Source: Sphingomonas sp. PP-F2F-A104-K0414 (lineage in GTDB: Bacteria > Pseudomonadota > Alphaproteobacteria > Sphingomonadales > Sphingomonadaceae). From it: a stretch of DNA of 64,000 bases. Positions 57,591-64,000 of this stretch are shown here, one piece after another (position 1 is the first letter of the stretch; every line of letters begins with the position of its first letter). Position numbers and translations under genes: made by a program. The DNA lies in contig NZ_SLYD01000006.1 in NCBI RefSeq assembly GCF_004340945.1, forward strand, positions 62,001 to 126,000, in the 5' to 3' direction. The notes under the pieces were generated by a model that had not been told where the DNA came from, did no database searches, and was given only the letters and a program-made list of their open reading frames with translations.

Positions 57591-58415
57591 ATGCGAACCC
57601 AGACTGTCATGATGATGGCCGTGCTTATATCGATTGGCGGGGCGGGAGCCGCCCCTCAAGCGACTGCGCAAACCAATGACAAAGCTTCCGAACACAAAGC
57701 CAATCGGTCAGCCTCAACGCTCTATGAGGTGCTAAACGAGCAAGCGTCTTCGCGCAGCAAGCAATCTACGGAAGACGTTGGAACGCCAGTGCTCAAGCAT
57801 GATTCAAATGGTAGCGCATGCACTACTGATCAACTTGTCCATGCTTCGGTGGGTTCGAATATCACGAGCCGTATCAAGAACTCTATCGTACCGCTGCAAA
57901 AAGGTATTCAGGTTCGTGACATCGCAATGCTGACATTGCCATGTGGCTTCAAAATAGATGACCGATCCGGTTGGAGTCTCTTTTTAACCAACGGTAGCGA
58001 GGTAAGGCGCTACATTGAAAATAACCCGTTCGGGTTCGCACCCGCATTTGGCTTTAGTGATCCGATCGAAAAGTCCTATACGATGAAATATGAAGACATT
58101 CCCCGTGAAAAGGTTCAGACAGATAGCTGCATCAATACAATAGCATCTATCAGTTCGAGCCTGAAGCTGTGTAGCAGCTTTGGAAATGAAAAATCCTTCT
58201 TTGGAATAGAACGGAGCGATCATACTAGCCATCTAGGTCATTATGTCGTTCGAGACGGGGCTATTTTTGAAGATTTTCCGTTGGCCAATATTAATAAGGA
58301 TGTGGATAGTATTTACTTTATTCCACCCCCTGATGCATCCGGCGGTACTATCACGCTCATAGTGACCGATGGTCAGAACCCGTACAGGGCCTACGTGGAC
58401 ACTCCACGAGGGTAA
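57591..58415 (+). CDS. Secreted protein, unrecognised
   Basis: 274 residues from ATG 57591 (AGGATCG upstream), which gives a signal peptide MRTQTVMMMAVLISIGGAGA ending at ATA-QT. The mature part has about six Cys (SACTTDQLVH, LPCGFKID, DSCINTIAS, LKLCSSFG), implying disulfides and periplasmic or external location. Lower GC and Ser/Asn-rich compared with neighbours, so perhaps recently acquired. No family recognised. Confidence 0.7.
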   Translation: MRTQTVMMMAVLISIGGAGAAPQATAQTNDKASEHKANRSASTLYEVLNEQASSRSKQSTEDVGTPVLKHDSNGSACTTDQLVHASVGSNITSRIKNSIVPLQKGIQVRDIAMLTLPCGFKIDDRSGWSLFLTNGSEVRRYIENNPFGFAPAFGFSDPIEKSYTMKYEDIPREKVQTDSCINTIASISSSLKLCSSFGNEKSFFGIERSDHTSHLGHYVVRDGAIFEDFPLANINKDVDSIYFIPPPDASGGTITLIVTDGQNPYRAYVDTPRG

Positions 58416-58544
58416 GCTGCTTGCCGCCTCCGCTAACCGGCGCTCGGAAAGCGCGCGCATTCCCAAAATGCGATCGTTTGCGAGACAGTCGGTGTGCTCA
58501 TAATGCAGCAATCAAGACATTGCACATCTCAAAGGATTAGTAGT

Positions 58545-58964
58545 GTGCGCGTGATATTCAACGACTCAATCGACCTCGGCTTCGCAGTCGCCGCTTTGAT
58601 AACTGGCACTGTCGATCGGAGTGAAATTGCCGATTGGGCCGCACGCGTAATTGACGAAGTGGAAGATCCACCAACCTATATTTACGCCATGCTGGACATT
58701 GAGCGCTACCACGGACGTGGTCTTCATGACGAGATTGGATTTACGCCAACCACCGGTGTAAATTCTGACGACGAATTTCAGTACCTCCGTGAAATCGCAG
58801 TGCGTCGCGGCAAAGAAGACCCTGACTATCTCGGGGGTAAGAGTCCTGTCAGCCTGGGTGCGGTCCGCAAGGCTTATATAGATAATCTACTCAAAATAAA
58901 TTTCGGATTCGATGTTCAATCATTGCCGCCATTGTACCTAGGGGATGCTTCGCGCGCGCCATAG
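58545..58964 (+). CDS. Small unrecognised protein, immunity-like, GTG start
   Basis: 139 residues from GTG 58545, decided by AAAGGA 8 bases upstream. It opens VRVIFNDSIDLGFAVAALIT, followed by WAARVIDEVEDPPTYIYAML. Acidic, cytoplasmic, solitary. Size and composition resemble immunity proteins; evidence is only circumstantial. Confidence 0.6.
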   Translation: MRVIFNDSIDLGFAVAALITGTVDRSEIADWAARVIDEVEDPPTYIYAMLDIERYHGRGLHDEIGFTPTTGVNSDDEFQYLREIAVRRGKEDPDYLGGKSPVSLGAVRKAYIDNLLKINFGFDVQSLPPLYLGDASRAP

Positions 58965-59063
58965 CTTTCGAGAAGCAGGCTAGCCTAACCTGGTGTCCAT
59001 GGGACCGGCAGCAGCTTACCAGCTCGTTAGCATACGAGGTCCGTCGCCAGCGGTTCCCGAAAG

Positions 59064-59116
59064 TCGATCCCTCGCGAGAAAGCTGGATCGGGAAAGAACG
59101 GCCATTAGCGGACGCT
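59064..59116. repeat. 53-bp dispersed repeat, copy 2
   Basis: Matches 55104-55156 at 44 of 53 positions with no gaps. It overlaps the last few codons of the reverse-strand gene at 59105-59428. Confidence 0.65.
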
Positions 59117-59428
59117 GAGGGGAATTTCGCGCAAATCTTGGAGATAGGCAATGATCCCTTGGACCGTTTCGACACACGCTTTACGGGCGAGAGTATTTGA
59201 CGGGCCCAAGCCCATGTACTCTGACCCGACCCACTCGAGATATTCTGCTGCCTCTTCTGGGGAGTTTCCCTGATTTAACATGCCGACGACGTGAAGCAGG
59301 TATCTGTCATATTCGTCGGCGCAATGCTCTGGCCAGCCCTCTCCCGGCAGTCCCAAGCCTATCGGGTCCCACAGCTTCCAACCTATGTCCCGGAGAGCCG
59401 AAAGTTTGATTTTCGGATAGAGGTTCAT
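59105..59428 (-). CDS. Small immunity-like protein
   Basis: 107 residues from ATG 59428; the longer upstream frame is repeat-derived and unsupported. The pattern SALRDIGWKLWDPIGLGLPG, DEYDRYLLHVVGMLNQGNSP and AAEYLEWVGSEYMGLG recalls a widespread small family that includes toxin-immunity candidates. No cognate toxin in the window. Confidence 0.7.
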   Translation of the reverse strand: MNLYPKIKLSALRDIGWKLWDPIGLGLPGEGWPEHCADEYDRYLLHVVGMLNQGNSPEEAAEYLEWVGSEYMGLGPSNTLARKACVETVQGIIAYLQDLREIPLSVR

Positions 59429-59612
59429 CGGCCGTCTTATAACCTTATGGCCGCTTGCTACCAAATTTTGCCGTTCGTATCGGCGTGATCGCTTCCCATT
59501 TCCTTGCGCTTGGCGAATTTCGGAAAGTTGGCCGCGTTCCCATTCTCCGATCCTTTTGGGAGCGCTCTGGGCTTCCCGGCCCGCCCTCGTTTTGGGGAAC
59601 GCTGAGAAGCTC

Positions 59613-60218
59613 CTACATTCCCTTCGTGAACCAGCAGTTGACCACGCGACCGTCCTCGGCATCCACGTGGCAACGCCCGGTCCATGTCGTCACTTCGAGC
59701 ACCGCCTGATCTAACGCTATGATCTGGGAGTAACCTTTCGCGTCCGACCACTCTTCAACCGCCATCGGTGCGCGCCAGGCGAGCCTGCCGTTATGTTCGT
59801 ACGCTCCGACATTTGAAGCGTTGTCCTCCGCAACAAATCCGTACGGCTCATTGACGACATAGACCCGGCGGCGATCAAAATCAGGTACGATCTCCAATAC
59901 TTCCGTATTGCCAGTTCGGATGCGCTTCAGAATGTTGGCCGTTGCGGCATCTATCAGTAGCAGACCGTCATCGACGCCTACGAACAGGGTTTCATCCATC
60001 AGCACCATAATCCGTGCGTTGAACCACGGCGCACCGGGTACGGACACGTCACCAAGTTCGATGATCTTGGCAAAATCAGCGCGTCTCTGTCGCAAGCCGA
60101 GGCGCACCCTGCTGGGAGGACGCGACAGCTTCTTGTCGTGGATCTCCTCATAGCTAAGAGCGTCAAATGTCAGATCGGCGACATAATCGACATTTTCCTC
60201 TCTATAGGCGTAGCGCAT
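59613..60218 (-). CDS. Beta-propeller-like protein, unrecognised
   Basis: 201 residues from ATG 60218 (GAAAGGACGG upstream). Repeated blade-like units, MDETLFVGVDDGLLLIDAAT, IVPDFDRRRVYVVNEPYGFV and GRLAWRAPMAVEEW, resemble WD40/PQQ blades, about four in number and too few for a closed propeller. Cytoplasmic. Confidence 0.65.
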   Translation of the reverse strand: MRYAYREENVDYVADLTFDALSYEEIHDKKLSRPPSRVRLGLRQRRADFAKIIELGDVSVPGAPWFNARIMVLMDETLFVGVDDGLLLIDAATANILKRIRTGNTEVLEIVPDFDRRRVYVVNEPYGFVAEDNASNVGAYEHNGRLAWRAPMAVEEWSDAKGYSQIIALDQAVLEVTTWTGRCHVDAEDGRVVNCWFTKGM

Positions 60219-60401
60219 TGCCGTCCTTTCTCTTGTCATGCGCACTGCAGCGATGGTTCGCTACTAGCACCTATGCCAGCGAAACCAGAGATTCTCGAAA
60301 CACCATCCCTTTTGAGAACGTCGATTTGCCCTCAAATCGCCGTTCGTAGGGAAACTGCCTCAGATCCGTGTGTTGTGCCCCGACCAGACAGGAGGAAGCG
60401 G

Positions 60402-60602
60402 TTGAGTGTCCCGATCCATAATACGCCCTCCGACGTTGCAGCGCTGGACGGATGCGTGGTTGTATCTGGTCCTGGAGGGATCGCTCTAACCCTGTCGGCA
60501 GACGCCGCGGAAGAAACGGCAAAGCGCCTTCGTAGGTCTGCAACCGAGGCTCGGGATCAACCTTGCGTTGACCCAGCGCCGCGCGAAACGCCGGAATCGT
60601 GA
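60402..60602 (+). CDS. 66-residue small protein upstream of BLUF, TTG start
   Basis: TTG at 60402, fixed by AGGAGG 6 bases upstream. Core LDGCVVVSGPGGIALTLSAD then AAEETAKRLRRSATEARDQ. The pattern recurs in small sphingomonad proteins as I recall them. It ends 7 bases before the BLUF start, so the pair is probably one operon. Confidence 0.65.
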   Translation: MSVPIHNTPSDVAALDGCVVVSGPGGIALTLSADAAEETAKRLRRSATEARDQPCVDPAPRETPES

Positions 60603-60609
60603 GTTGGCG

Positions 60610-61017
60610 ATGCACCGAATAATTTACGTCAGCAGATCGCTTATTGTCGGAAATCCCTGCGAGATAGAAGCCATCGTCGCGACCTCAATCGCTTGGAATA
60701 ATACAGCCGGCGTCACGGGGATGCTATGGTTCGATGGTGCAAGCTTCGCACAGGTAATCGAAGGCGATCCTGATCAGGTTGAATCGACGATGGATCGTAT
60801 CCGCAGTGACCCGAGGCACACCGACATCGAAGTATTGTTGGATCGATCCGTCCTATCCCGCCAGTTCGGTAGTTGGTCGATGCGGTGCGCTGGTAGCGAT
60901 GAGGCGAGCGCGCATGGCACTAGCTTTATGATCGGCTTTGCAATGGGCGAGCGCACGGCGTCATCGAAGCGACTATATGAAATCGTCCTGTCTAGCGATG
61001 CTGGTAAAGCGGACTAG
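60610..61017 (+). CDS. BLUF-domain blue-light photoreceptor
   Basis: 135 residues from ATG 60610. BLUF domain with the flavin-network residues Tyr6 (MHRIIYVSRS), Asn30 (IAWNNTAGVTGML) and Gln48 (FAQVIEGD). A C-terminal capping helix region follows. Short form without output domain, so it must act through a partner, such as the small protein upstream or a regulator. Strong terminator downstream. Confidence 0.92.
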   Translation: MHRIIYVSRSLIVGNPCEIEAIVATSIAWNNTAGVTGMLWFDGASFAQVIEGDPDQVESTMDRIRSDPRHTDIEVLLDRSVLSRQFGSWSMRCAGSDEASAHGTSFMIGFAMGERTASSKRLYEIVLSSDAGKAD

Positions 61018-61086
61018 GGAACAGAACCACACGACCGCTGTTCTGATTTCGACCGGTGCGGTTCCCCCCCTGCCCCGCCGGCCACG

Positions 61087-61127
61087 ACGCCCCGCTGCTC
61101 CCTCCCGCAGCGGGGCGTTTCTCTTTC
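61087..61127 (+). terminator. Rho-independent terminator of the BLUF operon
   Basis: 12-bp perfect stem ACGCCCCGCTGC / GCAGCGGGGCGT, 8-base loop, then TTCTCTTT. Confidence 0.88.
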
Positions 61128-61283
61128 GGGATCCCTTTTTAAAATCGGCTGATGGCATCGATGTCCAGAAAACGGCCGTTTTCCGAACATCGCATACGAG
61201 CCGGCCAGAGCCGGCGCTTGCCGCAGACCAATGTTCATCAACCTGTTCGGAAAACAATGTGCAGAAAAGGCCACGTACGTCAG

Positions 61284-61607
61284 CTATCCGCACGGCGGTG
61301 CCGGATACTGGAATGGTCGCACCGCCCGTTGCGCTGGTCCGTCAGCCGTGCCCAGCGTCTTCAGGCGGTCGGTCTCAAGTTTGGCACCGAGGTCTTCCGG
61401 CAGGTCGGCGTAGCGCGCTGCGATCTCGATCGCCGCTGCTGCGGTCGGTAGCTCGTCGGGCTCCGTACCCTGCCATTCGACCATGTCATCTTCGCCTTTC
61501 AGGGTCAGGTGAGGACGCAGGACCTGAACGAAAAATGTCGCCAAGGGACGATCCCAACCGATCGCTACGGTGGTGCCGGCGTTGCCGGTGTAAGTATGAC
61601 GGCTCAT
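61284..61607 (-). CDS. Unrecognised small protein
   Basis: 107 residues from ATG 61607 (GGGGATC upstream); the longer frame overlaps the neighbouring gene and is a shadow. It opens MSRHTYTGNAGTTVAIGWDR, then FFVQVLRPHLTLKG. Alpha/beta, cytoplasmic. Forms a reverse-strand run with the next two genes. Confidence 0.65.
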   Translation of the reverse strand: MSRHTYTGNAGTTVAIGWDRPLATFFVQVLRPHLTLKGEDDMVEWQGTEPDELPTAAAAIEIAARYADLPEDLGAKLETDRLKTLGTADGPAQRAVRPFQYPAPPCG

Positions 61608-61626
61608 CAATTGATCCCCCAGTCGG

Positions 61627-61929
61627 TCAGGAAGCGAGCGTGATCCACGCAAGCTGCCACGGGCGTGGATGCGGCGCAAAGCGGAGCACGCCAGGGACCT
61701 GTTCGGCATCACCAGCCAGCCGCTCGACCAGCCAGTCGATATAAAGGATGGCATCGGCCATATCCCCCTCGAGCAGATCGTCGAGCATCGCCGACTGGCG
61801 TGCGTGATCCTCGGTGAGCATCGACCAGTCGAGGGCATCTAGGAAACGCTCCCGTCGCTCGATGAAGTGCGCAATGCGCGTGGCGTCGGCTCGTGCAACC
61901 GCGAGCGCGTCTTGGATGTGCATGGGCAT
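61627..61929 (-). CDS. Unrecognised small helical protein
   Basis: 100 residues, helical, beginning MPMHIQDALAVARADATRIA, with SAMLDDLLEGDMADAILYID. Seven bases from the upstream gene and 19 from the downstream one. Confidence 0.65.
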   Translation of the reverse strand: MPMHIQDALAVARADATRIAHFIERRERFLDALDWSMLTEDHARQSAMLDDLLEGDMADAILYIDWLVERLAGDAEQVPGVLRFAPHPRPWQLAWITLAS

Positions 61930-61936
61930 CGCTCCT

Positions 61937-62581
61937 TCAGGCGGCGATCAGGACTGCGGCGACAGGCGCGACCGGTCGGACGGCGATCGACAGATCGCGG
62001 CGCAAGCGATCAGCGAAGCGGTCCGGCTTCAGCAGATCGGCCATCGGCGCGTAATGGTTGAGCGGGCTCGTGCTATCGCCGACAGCCCGGTACGCTACCT
62101 CGCGACCCTCGTGACGTGCGCCGATCCTGACAGTGACGGCAAACTCGCCGGCCGCCAGCAGGACATGGCCTGATTGATCGCGTTCCCCCTGAAGCGACAC
62201 TATCTCGAATGTCCCCGGTGCCAGGCCGATGCAGACGGCGAGGGCGTTCATCGCCTCGGTCGCTTCGATATGAAAACGCTCCTTGGCGCCAGCATCATAT
62301 TCCACGCCGCGGATTGCGAGCGCCAGCAGCGTCGGGAACCGCTTCAGGTCTTCGAGGCGGCGCCTGCAGGCGTGGCGAAGTACGTCGCGGGGCGCACGAT
62401 TGGTCGACACGGTTGCCATGTGACGCGCCAGCAGGACGACAGCGGGGTCGCTGTTGGGATCGACGCCGGCATTGCGGCAGTCGTCGACCGCTTTTCCGAT
62501 CGCGTGCAATGTCGCGACGACGGTGGTGAGGGCGCTCGGGTCCAGCGCTTGTTGGTGGCGGAAAGGCACATCGTAAATCAT
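61937..62581 (-). CDS. Unrecognised plasmid accessory protein
   Basis: 214 residues from ATG 62581 (GGAG upstream). It begins MIYDVPFRHQQALDPSALTT, central LKRFPTLLALAIRGVEYDAG, C-terminal VAYRAVGDSTSPLNHYAPMA. First of a three-gene reverse operon. Confidence 0.7.
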   Translation of the reverse strand: MIYDVPFRHQQALDPSALTTVVATLHAIGKAVDDCRNAGVDPNSDPAVVLLARHMATVSTNRAPRDVLRHACRRRLEDLKRFPTLLALAIRGVEYDAGAKERFHIEATEAMNALAVCIGLAPGTFEIVSLQGERDQSGHVLLAAGEFAVTVRIGARHEGREVAYRAVGDSTSPLNHYAPMADLLKPDRFADRLRRDLSIAVRPVAPVAAVLIAA

Positions 62582-62711
62582 CGACGCATGCTCCGAATGA
62601 GGACCGTGCGCTCTTTCGGCGCACACTCTTCACCCCCCTCTCTTCTCCCGCGACACCCGGTTTGCGCTCGTATCGTCAGCCCCTCAGGGCTGGGCGCTTG
62701 GGCACGTCTCG

Positions 62712-62746
62712 GGAAAGATGTTGCCGGATTTTGGCAACATCTTTCC
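62712..62746 (-). terminator. 14-bp hairpin, probable terminator
   Basis: Perfect arms GGAAAGATGTTGCC / GGCAACATCTTTCC with a 7-base loop, 65 bases after the stop of the DUF7007-like gene. No strong T-run follows on the reverse strand, so Rho-independent action is uncertain. Confidence 0.6.
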
Positions 62747-62811
62747 GGCCTTTAGTCGGCCCCCTCCCCCTCCGTTGGCCAGAGGGGGTAGGGCAACGAC
62801 GCTCCCGATCG

Positions 62812-63415
62812 TCACGGCACCAGTTCGACATCAAGAGCCGCAAAGGTGTTCATCGGGCGGGAGCTGTCGTAGCGTGCTGCATCACACAGGCCTTTGAAGT
62901 CCGGGCCTTCATACTGTGCGAAGCCCAGGTGATCGCAGCCGGTGATGCGCTGCCCGGTGACGCCGACCTTGCCCTTGGGCACCCAGTCGGCCCAATCTCC
63001 GGATGCTGAGCGTACCCCGATCTCTCCGATCGCGGCCTCGTAGAGCGCTGCCTTCTTCAGGACGTAGCTATCGCTTGGGCTGATAACCTCGCCGGTGAAG
63101 GCACCGTATTGTATCGGACGCCAGTGACGTGCCGTTTGATGGGCAAGGTTGCGTTCGATGTCGAACAGCGGGTCTTTCAGCGCTGCGAACTCAGTCTCGA
63201 ACCCGATTTACCAGCGACCAGTTGACGTCTTCCTCGTAGTAGATGCCGTCGAGGCGCAGGGCTTCCGGCATCGCAGCCTGACGCTCATCCGACAGGACGA
63301 ACCCACCATGCGAGGGGGTGGTAACGAACCAGATGCCTGGCAGGCGCTGGATCGCCGTATCGGGAGTGTCCCAGAGCGTATGCACGGGCGCGGAGGTCGA
63401 AGTGAAAGCGGGCAT
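62812..63415 (-). pseudogene. Frameshifted DUF7007-like gene
   Basis: The N-terminal frame from ATG 63415 reads WFVTTPSHGGFVLSDERQAA and YYEEDVNWSLVN, then stops at 63191. The next frame continues as IGFETEFAALKDPLFDIERN to the stop at 62812. Removing one A from an AAA run at about 63208 (CTGGTAAATCGG) joins them into a roughly 200-residue protein of the DUF7007 pattern. Either a real one-base insertion or a sequencing error. Confidence 0.7.
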
Positions 63416-63466
63416 GATCGTCTCCTTGATCGATGCCCTTTCCCTCCCCCTTCTCTCCCACGCGAT

Positions 63467-64000
63467 TCAGCGCTCTCGGCTGCTTTTGCCCCGGGCCTCG
63501 CATGAGAGGCGTTCGCCGCGACGCCATTTTGCCGGATCGATGAAGTAGCCGGCATGCACGCCGGCATGTCTGGCCTCCGCGTTTTCATAAGCGGCGAGAT
63601 AACGCTGCGCGCGCTCGGGGTCGTTCTTCAGGTAGCTGGTCGCCGGCACGGCAAGCCCCGCTGCGATCATGCTCTCACCAAGGTCCTGGCCCCCAATCTC
63701 GACCGTTCCGATCGGACGACCGTAGCTTTGCTTGCCCGTCAGGCGGATCGTACTGCTTCCCGATTTCAGGAGCTTCGACGCATAGTCCTGTGCCGCCTTG
63801 CCGCACGGCCAGCAGCCGTTCGTATTTCGGCACAATTGCCTCTTCTCGAAGGCATCGGCCCCAAAAATCCGGACGTCGAACGATACGGTGTCACCGTCGA
63901 TCGCGCGGCCGTCGGCGCGGATCAGCGCTGGGTCTTCGGCCTGGGAGGCGGCTCCTCCGCAGGCGGCAAGGGCAAGAGCGATGACAAGGGTCAGGCGCAT
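63467..64000 (-). CDS. Thermonuclease-family (SNase-like) lipoprotein
   Basis: 177 residues; the ATG lies exactly at the window edge, so an upstream start cannot be excluded. N-terminal signal with lipobox (ALAACGG). The SNase fold has RAIDGDTVSFDVRIFGADAF with the Asp/Thr calcium-site region and QLCRNTNGCWPCGKAAQDYA. The helical GESMIAAGLAVPATSYLKND and the C-terminal AEARHAGVHAGYF follow. Envelope-anchored nuclease. Confidence 0.88.
   Translation of the reverse strand: MRLTLVIALALAACGGAASQAEDPALIRADGRAIDGDTVSFDVRIFGADAFEKRQLCRNTNGCWPCGKAAQDYASKLLKSGSSTIRLTGKQSYGRPIGTVEIGGQDLGESMIAAGLAVPATSYLKNDPERAQRYLAAYENAEARHAGVHAGYFIDPAKWRRGERLSCEARGKSSRER

Noticed and set aside
1..64000. Insertion sequences or transposases
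   Set aside because: No DDE or HUH transposase and no terminal inverted repeats with target duplications were recognised; only the tyrosine recombinase is present.
1..64000. tRNA or rRNA genes
   Set aside because: No cloverleaf with the conserved TTCGA loop or rRNA core sequence was noticed; a dedicated scan would be needed to exclude them.

Overview
The window reads as a conjugative plasmid, megaplasmid or integrative element of a sphingomonad-type alphaproteobacterium (Sphingomonas or a close relative). The basis is GC-rich coding sequence, HWE-family histidine kinase signalling, an EcfG-like sigma factor, a Crp/Fnr regulator, and small-gene families I associate with sphingomonad replicons. 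No rRNA, tRNA, CRISPR array or complete insertion sequence was seen, and no replication initiator was recognised. The host assignment is inferred from gene content, not from a database match.

Layout. 0-3.7 kb: an EmrAB-type efflux pair with its TetR repressor and two identical 17-bp operators, then an ECF sigma factor. 3.9-9.1 kb: five tightly packed genes, comprising a small Cys/His-containing ORF, an SbmA/YddA-type peptide ABC transporter, a thioredoxin, an unrecognised protein and an S9 oligopeptidase. A secreted GH20 hexosaminidase follows. 11-14 kb is decayed sequence with small genes, a truncated methyltransferase and a frameshifted gene. 14.1-16.6 kb holds a tyrosine recombinase with a recombination-site-like inverted repeat.

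16.7-33 kb is the plasmid backbone. It contains parA, a ribbon-helix-helix partner and seven perfectly phased 16-bp iterons. It also holds a single-direction conjugation operon: RHH accessory protein, coupling protein, MOBF relaxase-helicase, an unknown protein, a NERD nuclease-like protein and small membrane proteins. Next come an oriT candidate, DUF736 and DUF2493 genes, and a set of GC-rich structured repeats, one of them duplicated with compensatory changes.

33-45 kb carries a solitary response regulator, two toxin-antitoxin modules of VapBC type, a D-Ala-D-Ala carboxypeptidase, a plasmid-borne bS21 ribosomal protein and a striking six-gene operon. That operon encodes a DNA/RNA non-specific nuclease, a 56-residue membrane peptide, a lipoprotein, a membrane protein, a protealysin-like M4 metalloprotease and its emfourin-like inhibitor. 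45-51 kb and 61-64 kb hold accessory genes (DUF3768, a DUF7007-like gene, a thermonuclease and others). 51.5-61 kb contains an HWE kinase with two response regulators, a Crp/Fnr protein with an unusual N-terminal extension, several small immunity-like proteins, and a BLUF photoreceptor with a small TTG-start partner gene.

The most promising undescribed systems are the nuclease/M4-protease/emfourin operon (39.9-44.3 kb) and the SbmA-like/thioredoxin/S9 peptide cluster (3.9-9.1 kb). The duplicated structured element at 29.5 and 30.2 kb is the best candidate for a new structured nucleic-acid element.
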